A DNA stretch of 64,000 bases. It comes from Mycobacterium sp. 1245805.9 (GTDB taxonomy: Bacteria; Actinomycetota; Actinomycetes; Mycobacteriales; Mycobacteriaceae). Position numbers and translations under genes: made by a program. The notes beneath the pieces are model-generated. The model was not told the DNA's origin and did no database searches. It was given only the letters and a program-made list of their open reading frames with translations. Shown here in pieces: positions 53,054 through 63,214 of the stretch. Within the stretch, counting starts at the first letter, position 1, and every line of letters starts with the position of its first letter. The DNA is taken from assembly GCF_001672915.1 (NCBI RefSeq), contig NZ_LZKR01000117.1:33732-97731 (forward strand), given 5' to 3'.

Positions 53054-54549
53054 CCACCGAACGGGTCGCCTCCGAGGCGGGGCCCAATCCGCTGGAGGAA
53101 GGGATCCCGTTCGGGGCCAAGCTCCAGCAGCTCGCCGAGGAACGCCCCGACGACAAGGCGGTTACGGTCGTCGCGCTCGACGGCACCTCGAGCACGCTGA
53201 CCTTCGGCGAACTCGACGCCCGCGCCAACCAGTGGGGTCGCGCGCTGGCGGCCGACGGCGCGGGGGTCGGCTCCCTTGTGGCGCTGGCGATCCCGAATTC
53301 GCAGCACCTGATGCTCGCCGCGCTGGGGTGCTGGAAGATCGGCGCGGTTCCCGTGCCCATGCACTGGGACCTGCCGGAGTGGGAGCGCGACCGGGTGCGC
53401 GAGGTCATCAACCCCGCGGTCGTCGTCGACGAAAAAACCCGCTGGGAGTTGGAGGCCCGAGCGGCCGCCGAGGCCGAAACCCCAATGCCCCCGGTGGTTT
53501 CCCCCAATGCCAACGGCATCTGCAGCAGCGGCTCGACCGGCGTGCCGAAGGTGATCCTCAGCCTGGCGCCCTCGCTGTGGACGCCGCAACATGGGGAGCC
53601 GTTCCTGTCGAACTGGACGCCGGTGGCCCAGCCGCAGACGATCATGGTGCCCGCGCCGATGTACCACACCAACGGCTTCGCCACGTTCTTCTTCCTGTTG
53701 GCCGGCGACCATCTGGTGGTGCTCGAAAAGTTCGACGCGGCACTCGTTTTGGATGTGATCGAACGCTTCCGCATCACCAACTTCACGGCCACGCCCACGA
53801 TGCTGGCGCGCATCGCGGCGCGGCCCGACGTGCGGCAGCGCGACCTGTCCAGCGTCGTCTTCGTCCTGCAGGGCGCCGCGGTGATGCCGCCGTCGCTCAT
53901 GCACACCTGGTTCGAGCTGCTGAGCCCGCAGCAGATCGTGTCGGCGTACGGCATGACCGAGAACCTGGGACTCACCGCGTTGCGTGGCGACGAGTGGCTC
54001 GCCCATCCCGGCAGCGTCGGCCGCGGCTTTCGGGACACCGAGATCCGGATTCTCGACGCCGGAAAGATACCGCTCGGCCCCGGCGAACACGGCGAGATCT
54101 ACCTGCGGTCACCGATGGCCGCGGGATCGCGATACCTCGGCGGCGCGGCGCCGCTGCCGACGACCGAGGACGGCTTCCGTTCCGCCGGCGACATCGGCTA
54201 TCTCGACGAGGACGGCTATCTCTACATCGTCGATCGCCGAGTGGACATGATCATCACCGGCGGCGCCAATGTCTTTCCGGCGGAGGTGGAGTCGGCCCTC
54301 GCAGGCCACCCGGGCATCGCCGACGTCGTCGTCATCGGGCTGTCCGACCCGCAGTGGGGGCGCCGCGTGCATGCGGTGATCCAGCTCGCCGATGGCGTGC
54401 AGCTCACTGAGGAAGAGGTGATCGAGTACGCGAAGAGCCGGCTCGCCCACTACAAAGCACCCAAGACCGTCGAGTTCGTCGACGCGATCCCCCGCACCGC
54501 GGCCACCAAGGTCAATCGCTCGGCGATGATCGAGGCCCGCGGCGGCTAG
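53050..54549 (+). CDS. Acyl-CoA synthetase (ANL superfamily), last gene of FadE operon
   Basis: A 499-residue adenylate-forming ligase. The phosphate-binding loop is GICSSGSTGVPKVI; further motifs are SAYGMTENLGLT, FRSAGDIGYLDEDGYLYIVDRRVDMIITGGANVFP and a C-terminal TAATKVNRSAM with the catalytic Lys. The GTG start overlaps the previous stop by four bases. It differs clearly from the ligase at 39665-41230, so the cluster has two ligases, one perhaps for the starting acid and one for a later product. Confidence 0.92.
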   Translation: MTTERVASEAGPNPLEEGIPFGAKLQQLAEERPDDKAVTVVALDGTSSTLTFGELDARANQWGRALAADGAGVGSLVALAIPNSQHLMLAALGCWKIGAVPVPMHWDLPEWERDRVREVINPAVVVDEKTRWELEARAAAEAETPMPPVVSPNANGICSSGSTGVPKVILSLAPSLWTPQHGEPFLSNWTPVAQPQTIMVPAPMYHTNGFATFFFLLAGDHLVVLEKFDAALVLDVIERFRITNFTATPTMLARIAARPDVRQRDLSSVVFVLQGAAVMPPSLMHTWFELLSPQQIVSAYGMTENLGLTALRGDEWLAHPGSVGRGFRDTEIRILDAGKIPLGPGEHGEIYLRSPMAAGSRYLGGAAPLPTTEDGFRSAGDIGYLDEDGYLYIVDRRVDMIITGGANVFPAEVESALAGHPGIADVVVIGLSDPQWGRRVHAVIQLADGVQLTEEEVIEYAKSRLAHYKAPKTVEFVDAIPRTAATKVNRSAMIEARGG

Positions 54550-54590
54550 GGCGGGGCCGCTGATCGTATCCTGCATATCCCGCAATGCGC

Positions 54591-54605
54591 GGTAACCTCA
54601 TTCTC
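54591..54605 (+). promoter_or_regulatory. Candidate self-operator of the TetR-thioesterase gene
   Basis: GGTAACCTCATTCTC matches the perfect palindrome at 55660-55674 (GGTAACGTCATTACC) at 11 of 15 positions, mainly in the left half. It sits immediately before the ATG at 54606, where a repressor would block initiation. Confidence 0.4.
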
Positions 54606-55631
54606 ATGGCTGAACCGACCGAGGGAGCCGAAGTGACCCGCGGCGACCGCTTCATCAAGACGGCCGTCGCGATCCTGGGCGAAACGGGACGCACGGACTT
54701 CACCGTGCAGGAGGTCGTCGCGCGCTCCAAGACCTCGCTTCGCGCCTTCTACCAGCACTTCAGCAGCAAGGACGAACTGCTCCTGGCGCTGTTCGACCGG
54801 ACCATCGCGCAGTCGGTGCAGGGCTGGCGCGCCGAGACCAACGGACTGGACAGCACCGCCGCGCTGAAACTGGTGATCGACCGCGTCAGCCAACAACCGG
54901 AGTCGAGCACCCAGGACAGCCTCAACAGGGCGTTGAGCCTCTACAACCAGCACCTGGCCGAAACCCGCCCCCGCGACTACACCCGGGTCCTCTCCCCGTT
55001 GCATCAACTGATCCGCGACATCGTCGGGCAGGGCATCACCGAAGGGGTCTTCAACCCGGGCCTCGATATCGGAGCCGCGGCCGCGATCGTCATGCAGACG
55101 ATCATGGGCGCCCAGCGGTTGCACTGGCTGGGCACCGAATTGATCGGCAAACCGATCGACGCCGGCCAGCTGTTCGACTACTGCAGCCGAGCGCTGGGCA
55201 TTCGCGAGACCGACGAGGAATCGGCCACCCCCACCTTGGGTGAACTGTTCGCGCAGATCGGTATGCGGCCGGGCATCCACAACGGCGAGTTCGCGATGAC
55301 GATGCCGGTCAGCCCCAACGTGGTCAACACGTCCGGCGCGCTTCAGGGCGGCTTGATCGCCACGCTGGTCGACGTGGCGGGTGGGCAGTTCGGGCTGGAT
55401 TACCTGCAGCAGGGCACCACCATGACCACCGCCGACCTCTTCATCCGCTACCTGCGCCCGATTCGGCAGGGCGCCGCGCGCGCGGTCCCCAGGATGCTGC
55501 GGTCCGGTCGCCGGGCGATGGTGATGCAGGTGGATATCTACGGCGACGGCGACGAGCTCGCCGCGACCGCGACCGTGAATTTCGCGATCATCAACGGGGC
55601 GACGCCGACCGGCCTCCAACCGGACATTTAG
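54606..55631 (+). CDS. TetR regulator fused to PaaI-type hot-dog thioesterase domain
   Basis: A 341-residue two-part protein. The N-terminal TetR DNA-binding domain (FIKTAVAILGETGRTDFTVQEVVARSKTSLRAFYQHFSSKDELLLALFD) and helical core are followed by a hot-dog domain from about residue 215: NTSGALQGGLIATLVDVAGGQFGLDYL and TADLFIRYLRPIRQGAARA match PaaI-type acyl-CoA thioesterases, with QGG where HGG is common. The regulator may sense, and perhaps hydrolyse, an acyl-CoA of the pathway. A GTG at 54633 with GAGGGAG upstream is an alternative start that would still keep the helix-turn-helix. It follows the FadE-FadD operon by 56 bp. Confidence 0.85.
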   Translation: MAEPTEGAEVTRGDRFIKTAVAILGETGRTDFTVQEVVARSKTSLRAFYQHFSSKDELLLALFDRTIAQSVQGWRAETNGLDSTAALKLVIDRVSQQPESSTQDSLNRALSLYNQHLAETRPRDYTRVLSPLHQLIRDIVGQGITEGVFNPGLDIGAAAAIVMQTIMGAQRLHWLGTELIGKPIDAGQLFDYCSRALGIRETDEESATPTLGELFAQIGMRPGIHNGEFAMTMPVSPNVVNTSGALQGGLIATLVDVAGGQFGLDYLQQGTTMTTADLFIRYLRPIRQGAARAVPRMLRSGRRAMVMQVDIYGDGDELAATATVNFAIINGATPTGLQPDI

Positions 55632-55658
55632 GTCCCGGTACTGCTGGCCACGCAGAAG

Positions 55659-55675
55659 TGGTAACGTCATTACCA
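55659..55675. promoter_or_regulatory. Perfect palindrome upstream of the amidohydrolase gene
   Basis: TGGTAACGTCATTACCA is a 6-5-6 perfect inverted repeat 37 bp before the amidohydrolase ATG and 28 bp after the TetR-thioesterase stop. Size and symmetry fit a TetR-family operator. Confidence 0.65.
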
Positions 55676-55712
55676 GATACCGAGAACCACAGACTTGCGC
55701 AAGGAGATCGCC

Positions 55713-56912
55713 ATGCCGTCCCGCGAACTTTCCTTCCCCGTGTTCGACGCCGACAACCACATGTACGAACCGCAGGAAGCGCTGACCAAGTTCCTCCCGG
55801 ACAACCGTAAGCACGTGATCGACTACGTCCAGGTGCGCGGTCGCACCAAGATCGTGGTGCGCGGCCACATCAGCGAGTACATCCCGAACCCGACGTTCGA
55901 GAAGGTCGCCAAGCCGGGCGCCCAGGAGGACTACTTCCGCAACGGCGCCCAGGGCAAGACCTACCGCGAGATCCTGGGCGAGCCGATGAAGGCCATCCCG
56001 GCTTTCCGCGAGCCCGGCCCGCGGCTGGAGGTCATGGACGAGCTCGGCATCGACTACGCCCTGATGTTCCCGACGCTGGCCAGCCTCGTCGAGGAGCGCA
56101 TGAAGGACGACCCGGAGATGACCCACGACGTCATCCACGCGCTCAACCAATGGATGTACGAAACGTGGTCGTTCAACTACCAGGAGCGCATCTTCGCGAC
56201 CCCGGTGATCACCCTGCCGATCGTCGAGCGCGCCCTCGAAGAACTCGAATGGGTGCTGGAGCGCGGTGCCCGCACGGTTTTGGTGCGCCCCGCGCCGGTG
56301 CCCGGCTTCAAGGGCAGCCGCTCATTCGGCCTCGAGGAGTTCGACCCGTTCTGGCAGGCCTGCATCAAAGCCGAGCTCCCGGTGTCGATGCACGCCTCGG
56401 ACAGCGGTTACTCCGAGTTCGCGAACGTGTGGGAGCCGGGCGACGAGTTCCTGCCGTTCAAGCCGACCCCGTTCCGCAGCTTCGTGATGGGGCACCGGCC
56501 GATCCTGGACGCGATGGGTGCGCTGGTGTGCCATGGCGCGCTTTCCCGCAACCCGGAGCTACGGATCCTCTCGATCGAAAACGGCGCCGACTGGGTGCCG
56601 GACCTGTTCAAGGGCCTCAAGGGCGTCTACAAGAAGATGCCGCAGTCGTTCAGCGAGGACCCGGTCGAGGCGTTCAAGCGCTGCGTCTACATCACCCCGT
56701 TCTGGGAGGACCGCTTCACCGAGATCGTCAAGATGGTGGGCACCGACCGGGTGCTGTTCGGATCGGACTGGCCGCACCCCGAGGGTCTGAAGGACCCCAT
56801 CAGCTTCGTCGACGAGCTCACCGACTTCGATGAGGAGGACGTCGCCAAGATCATGGGCGGCAACCTGATGAAGCTGATGAAGGTCTCCTCCAAGAACCCC
56901 GTCTCGGCCTAG
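55713..56912 (+). CDS. Amidohydrolase-2 (ACMSD-like) family protein
   Basis: A 399-residue metal-dependent hydrolase or decarboxylase. FPVFDADNHMYEP carries the N-terminal metal motif. Central His residues are in PVSMHASDSG and VCHGALSRNPELRI. The C-terminal metal Asp is in LFGSDWPHPEG. The family includes decarboxylases and C-C hydrolases acting on ring-cleavage products. The ATG has AAGGAG six bases upstream. A palindromic operator precedes it, probably the target of the neighbouring TetR-thioesterase. It is likely the last step-specific gene of the catabolic cluster. Confidence 0.9.
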   Translation: MPSRELSFPVFDADNHMYEPQEALTKFLPDNRKHVIDYVQVRGRTKIVVRGHISEYIPNPTFEKVAKPGAQEDYFRNGAQGKTYREILGEPMKAIPAFREPGPRLEVMDELGIDYALMFPTLASLVEERMKDDPEMTHDVIHALNQWMYETWSFNYQERIFATPVITLPIVERALEELEWVLERGARTVLVRPAPVPGFKGSRSFGLEEFDPFWQACIKAELPVSMHASDSGYSEFANVWEPGDEFLPFKPTPFRSFVMGHRPILDAMGALVCHGALSRNPELRILSIENGADWVPDLFKGLKGVYKKMPQSFSEDPVEAFKRCVYITPFWEDRFTEIVKMVGTDRVLFGSDWPHPEGLKDPISFVDELTDFDEEDVAKIMGGNLMKLMKVSSKNPVSA

Positions 56913-57113
56913 TAGGCCCTTGGCTGAAAAGCGTTGCGGCGCTGAGGGTCGCCCACGCTCCCCCAGCGCTGCGGGCGCGGCGGGCGCCGCCATCGGACTT
57001 CACCCGATGCGCCAGGCGATGCCGCCGCGAAAAGCCGTTAGCAAGCCGATGCCGTGAATACCGGATCCTCGTTGGTAACCTTGATGTGTACGGACGTCAT
57101 GCATTCGACCTGA

Positions 57114-59111
<1,998 letters not shown>

Positions 59112-59141
59112 ACGCCTTCGCCGACGGACAGCGTCGGCCGC

Positions 59142-60377
59142 TCAGCTGCCCTGACCGTGCCGCACCTGATTGAACGGCACCCCGCGGTCGGCGGCGTATT
59201 CCCGGGGGAATCCCAGCACCCGCTCCCCGATCACGTTGCGGGCCATCTCGGTGGTGCCGCCGCCGATGGCGACATTCTGCCGGGACAGGTAGCGCAGCCC
59301 GGCCTCGAGGCCTTCGCCGAATTCGCCTACGACACCGGCACTTCCCGTGATCTCCATCGCGGCGTCCATATCCATGGTCACCGTCTCGGAGTGAAAGAGC
59401 CTGATCAGGGTTCCCGCGGTCGGGGGCAGTGCGCCATCCCGTACGGCCCGGTACACGTGGTCGATCAACTGCTCGCCCACCGCGCGCTGCACGAGCACCC
59501 GGCCGGCCTTCTCCTGGATGCGTTCGTTGTCGGCCTGGCCCATCTTCTCGGCCAGCGCCACGTAGTCGACCGGCGTTGTGTGGCCGCCTTCGTGGCCGGC
59601 GCCACTGGCGAACTCCGATCCCTGTCCCACCGCCCGGCGTTCGTGGTGCAGCTGGCGTGAGGCGACCGCCCAGCCGCCGTTGACCTCGCCGACGACGGCG
59701 TCGTCGCCGACGTCCACCCCGTCCAGGAACTCCTCACAAAACTCGGTGGACCCGCTGAGCATGGTGATGCGCCGCAACGTGATTCCCGGATGGCCGATCG
59801 GCACCAGGAACATGGTCAGGCCCTCGTGCTTGGGCGCGTCCCAGTCGGTACGGGCCAGGCACAACCCGTAGTCGGCCGCGAAAGCGCTTGTGCTCCATGT
59901 CTTCGCGCCGTTGATAATCCAACGGTCACCCTGGCGTTCGGCGCGGGTGATGACACCGGCCAGGTCCGACCCGCCGCTCGGTTCGGACAACAGTTGCACC
60001 AGGACTTCGTCACCGCGCAGGGCGCCGGCGATGTGCCGCTTCTTCTGGTCCTCGGATCCGGTGTCGAGCAGCGTGGCGCAGCAGATGGTGAACGTCGGGG
60101 TGTTGAGGATCAGCGGCATCTCGTAGCCGAGGGATTCGGCGTCGAATGCCTTCTGGTATTCGTAGTCCAGACCGAGGCCGCCGTATTCGCGGGGGAAGCA
60201 GATACCGGCGAATCCCCCTTCGTAGAGCCGCTTTTGCAGCTCGCGGGCCCGGTTCCAGGACCGCTCGTCGTCGCGTGGTGTGGGCGGCGGGTTCTCGGGG
60301 TCGATGGCGGGTAGGTTGTCCGCCAACCACACTCGGGCCCGGGCAGCGAATTCGGCAACGGTTTCGGCGGTCGTCAT
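59142..60377 (-). CDS. Acyl-CoA dehydrogenase (FadE), second gene of pair
   Basis: A 411-residue acyl-CoA dehydrogenase. FPREYGGLGLDYEYQKAFD, LLSEPSGGSDLAGVITRAERQG (flavin/substrate motif), KTWSTSAFAADYGLCLART and IGGGTTEMARNVIGERVLGFPREY are family blocks. The ATG at 60375-60377 overlaps the stop of the upstream fadE by four bases. The frame extends further upstream but that part overlaps a real gene. It pairs with the next gene as a probable heteromeric dehydrogenase. It is convergent with the Rv1364c-like gene. Confidence 0.92.
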   Translation of the reverse strand: MTTAETVAEFAARARVWLADNLPAIDPENPPPTPRDDERSWNRARELQKRLYEGGFAGICFPREYGGLGLDYEYQKAFDAESLGYEMPLILNTPTFTICCATLLDTGSEDQKKRHIAGALRGDEVLVQLLSEPSGGSDLAGVITRAERQGDRWIINGAKTWSTSAFAADYGLCLARTDWDAPKHEGLTMFLVPIGHPGITLRRITMLSGSTEFCEEFLDGVDVGDDAVVGEVNGGWAVASRQLHHERRAVGQGSEFASGAGHEGGHTTPVDYVALAEKMGQADNERIQEKAGRVLVQRAVGEQLIDHVYRAVRDGALPPTAGTLIRLFHSETVTMDMDAAMEITGSAGVVGEFGEGLEAGLRYLSRQNVAIGGGTTEMARNVIGERVLGFPREYAADRGVPFNQVRHGQGS

Positions 60378-61534
60378 CGGGAGTTCGTCACCGATCGCGC
60401 CACTCTCTCCGCGTCGTACACCCTCAGGTTGTGCTCCTCGGGCGTGCCGAACATGGAGCGGTACAACGTGACCCGCCTCAGGTACAGGTGCAGGTCGTGT
60501 TCCCAGGTGACGCCGATGCCGCCGTGCATCTGGACGCAGGCCTGAACGATCCGCACCGCCATCTCGCCGACATATGACTTGGCGATGCTCGCCGACAAGC
60601 CCGCTTTGGGCGAGCGCGCGGCAACGTCGGCAACCGCCGCCGAGGTGGTGGCACGACACGCTTCCAGCCACAACTTCATGTCAGCGAAGCCGTGTTTGAG
60701 GACTTGGTAGGACGCCAGCGGCCGGCCGAATGTGTGCCTGTCCAACGCCCATTGGACGGTGAAGTCGAACACCGTCTGCAGGATGCCGACCACCTCGGCG
60801 CACTGCAGCACCTGGGCGAGCTGGCTCTGCCGCCCGATCAGGGCGGCGGCCTCGGCGGGGCCGCCGACTGCGGCGGACCGTTCGACGACCACGCCGTCGA
60901 AATCCACCTTGGCGTATTGCTTGACCAAGTCCACGGACTGCTGCGGCGTAATCCGGACACCGGGCGCATCCGTGGGGACCAGGAACTGGCGAATGCCCTC
61001 GTCGGATCGCGCCACCACCAACAGCACCCCACTTTGGGCCCCGGCCTCGACGCGGTCCTTGGCGCCATGAAGGGTGAAGCTGCCGGAGCCGGCATCCGTC
61101 GGGGTGGCCGTCACCGAGGGATCCAGCGGTGACCAGCCCCTGCCCGGCTCGCAAACCGCCCACGACGCCACGGTTTCACCGGACATCAGCGATTCGATGG
61201 TCTCGGCGTGCGTCTGCGGATCCGGGCACTCGGCGAGCGCCGCGAGCACGACGCTGACCGGATACAGGGGCCCGGGCGCCACCGTCTTGCCCAGTTGCTC
61301 GGCGACCATGGCCAGATCCACGACGCCGCTGTCCGAGACGCTGCCGCCGCCCAACTCCTCCGGGACCAGGAGGGCCGTCCACCCGAGTTCGGCGGCGCGC
61401 CGCCACCACGCCGGGTCGAAGGACTCTCCCGCGGCGTGCAGTTCGCGGACGCGACTCAGCGGCGCTTCTTTTTGCAGAAAGGCCTGGGTTGTGGACGCGA
61501 AGAGTATCTTTTCGGGAGAGTCGACAGCGGTCAT
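60374..61534 (-). CDS. Acyl-CoA dehydrogenase (FadE), first gene of pair
   Basis: A 386-residue acyl-CoA dehydrogenase. VPEELGGGSVSDSG, DRHTFGRPLASYQVLKHGFADM and QMHGGIGVTWEHDLHLYLRRV are diagnostic of the subunit type found in steroid FadE heteromers. The central flavin motif is replaced by a degenerate VCEPGRGWSPLDP segment, so FAD contacts may come mainly from the partner. It is divergent from the Mce-associated gene across 154 bp that contain an inverted repeat CGGTA/TACCG at 61635-61649. Confidence 0.92.
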   Translation of the reverse strand: MTAVDSPEKILFASTTQAFLQKEAPLSRVRELHAAGESFDPAWWRRAAELGWTALLVPEELGGGSVSDSGVVDLAMVAEQLGKTVAPGPLYPVSVVLAALAECPDPQTHAETIESLMSGETVASWAVCEPGRGWSPLDPSVTATPTDAGSGSFTLHGAKDRVEAGAQSGVLLVVARSDEGIRQFLVPTDAPGVRITPQQSVDLVKQYAKVDFDGVVVERSAAVGGPAEAAALIGRQSQLAQVLQCAEVVGILQTVFDFTVQWALDRHTFGRPLASYQVLKHGFADMKLWLEACRATTSAAVADVAARSPKAGLSASIAKSYVGEMAVRIVQACVQMHGGIGVTWEHDLHLYLRRVTLYRSMFGTPEEHNLRVYDAERVARSVTNSR

Positions 61535-61688
61535 GATGCCGGAAGATTCGAAAGGAAGCGTGGTTGGTTGATCATCCGCCTGGTCGGTTCTCGTCGGAGT
61601 TCGCTGGGGATTCTGATGTTAGCAATGAGCAGTACGGTAAGAGATACCGGAGTCCAATCGATAATGATCATGACGAGCGGTAGTCGCG

Positions 61689-62480
61689 GTGGCTGAGGCG
61701 AACGAAACGCCCGATCATTCGGCCGCATCGGAGGCCGACGCCAAGGCGTTGCTCGAAGAGGCCGAGGCGGAGGCAGCCGCGGCCGAAGCGCGTGCCGCCG
61801 CGGCCCTGGCCCGCGCCCGCGCCGCCCGGCTGCGACGCGAGGCCCTCGGGTTGCCGGACCCCGCCGAGTACGACGAAGAAGACGAGGATTACGTCGAGGA
61901 CGCGGACGAGGACGACTACGAGGACGACGAAGAATACGACGAGGATTGGGACGAGGCCGACGACGAGCCCGTAACCGCGCAACCCAGATGGCGACGACGG
62001 ATGCCGCTGCTCGCCGCGGTTGCCGCCGTCATCGGCATCCTCGGCTTTGCCGGCTCCAGCGCATACATGGTGCTTCAACATCGCGATGTCACCAGGCACC
62101 AACAGCGGGAAGCTGCGTTCGTCGCCGGGGCCAAGCAGGGTGTCCTCAACATGATCTCGTTGGACTTCAACAAGGCCAAAGCCGATGTCCAGCGCGTCAT
62201 CGACGGCTCCACCGGCGAATTCCAGGCCGATTTCCAGAAGCGGGCCAACGACTTCATAGGGGTGGTCATCCAGTCGAAGGCGGTCACGGAGGGAACCGTG
62301 CACGCCGCCGCCCTCGAGTCCATGACCGACAACTCGGCGGTGGTATTGGTTTCGGCGACATCCCAAGTCACCAATTCCCCGCCGGGCAAGGACGAACCGC
62401 CGCGAATCTGGCGCCTCAGGGTGACGATCGCCGATGTCGGCGGAAAATACAAGATGTCGAAAGTTGAGTACGTGCCGTGA
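61689..62480 (+). CDS. Mce-associated membrane protein (Rv1363c-like)
   Basis: A 263-residue protein of the Mce-associated (Mas) type. An Ala/Glu-rich helical N-terminus is followed by an extremely acidic stretch (residues about 57-95, nearly all Asp/Glu/Tyr), one membrane helix ([18 protein letters not shown]) and a periplasmic domain with [27 protein letters not shown], the hallmark of Mce-associated proteins. GTG start. It forms a GTGA overlap with the next gene. Mas proteins support or stabilise Mce lipid importers; no mce operon is in the window. Confidence 0.88.
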   Translation: MAEANETPDHSAASEADAKALLEEAEAEAAAAEARAAAALARARAARLRREALGLPDPAEYDEEDEDYVEDADEDDYEDDEEYDEDWDEADDEPVTAQPRWRRRMPLLAAVAAVIGILGFAGSSAYMVLQHRDVTRHQQREAAFVAGAKQGVLNMISLDFNKAKADVQRVIDGSTGEFQADFQKRANDFIGVVIQSKAVTEGTVHAAALESMTDNSAVVLVSATSQVTNSPPGKDEPPRIWRLRVTIADVGGKYKMSKVEYVP

Positions 62481-63205
62481 CCGAAGACGTGCGCGACATC
62501 GATTCGGCCGCACCGGAACCCACCCACGGGCCGGCCGAAGACGACGACAGCTCCGTGGCCGAAGAGCCCACCGACGAGGAGCCCACCGACGAGGAGCCCA
62601 CCGACGAGGAGCTTGCCGACGAGGAGCCCACCGACGAGGAGCTTGCCGACGACGGGGCCGGCGACCCCGAGGCCGACGACGCCGCCCCGATCGAGCGCCG
62701 CCGCCGTACGCTCTCGCCGAGGGTACGCAAGGTCATTGCGGCGGTTTTGGTTGTGCTCCTGCTGATCTCGGGCGGCGTTGCGACGTGGCTGTACTTCGAG
62801 CAGTACCGGCCGGACCAACAGACCGACGCCGGCGTCGCTCGCTCGGTGGTGAACGCCGCCACGGATGCGACGACGGCAGTACTGTCGTATTCCTCCGACT
62901 CGCTCGACCAGGACTTCGCCAACGCCAGGTCATACCTCGCCGGGGATTTCCTGTCCTACTTCGACCAATTCAGTCAGCAGACGGTGGCCCCGATGGCCCG
63001 GCAGAAGTCGATGAAAACCAAGGCCAAGGTTACCGGCGCCGCGGTGTCGGAGCTGCATCCCGATTCCGCAGGGGTTCTGGTCTTCGTCGATCAGGTCACC
63101 ACGACCAAGGACAGCGCCCAACCGTCGGTGGCGGTCAGCAGCATCCTGGTGCGCATGTCCCGGATCAACGGAAAGTGGCTGATCACCAAGTTCAACCCGG
63201 TCTAG
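62477..63205 (+). CDS. Mce-associated membrane protein (Rv1362c-like) with EEPTD repeats
   Basis: A 242-residue partner of the previous protein. The cytoplasmic N-terminus contains six pentapeptide units EEPTD or EELAD, encoded by 15-bp repeats. After a basic segment ([14 protein letters not shown]) comes one membrane helix ([20 protein letters not shown]) and the Mas-type periplasmic domain ([28 protein letters not shown] and [20 protein letters not shown]). GTG start overlapping the previous stop. The pair is next to an Rv1364c-like gene, as I recall in M. tuberculosis. Confidence 0.88.
   Translation: MTEDVRDIDSAAPEPTHGPAEDDDSSVAEEPTDEEPTDEEPTDEELADEEPTDEELADDGAGDPEADDAAPIERRRRTLSPRVRKVIAAVLVVLLLISGGVATWLYFEQYRPDQQTDAGVARSVVNAATDATTAVLSYSSDSLDQDFANARSYLAGDFLSYFDQFSQQTVAPMARQKSMKTKAKVTGAAVSELHPDSAGVLVFVDQVTTTKDSAQPSVAVSSILVRMSRINGKWLITKFNPV
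62561..62650 (+). repeat. 15-bp in-frame tandem repeat, six units
   Basis: Six consecutive 15-base units: GAGGAGCCCACCGAC (units 1-3 and 5, unit 1 with GAAGAG) and GAGGAGCTTGCCGAC (units 4 and 6). They encode EEPTD and EELAD. The perfect period keeps the frame, so copy number could vary without disrupting the gene. Confidence 0.92.
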
Positions 63206-63214
63206 CGGTAGCCG

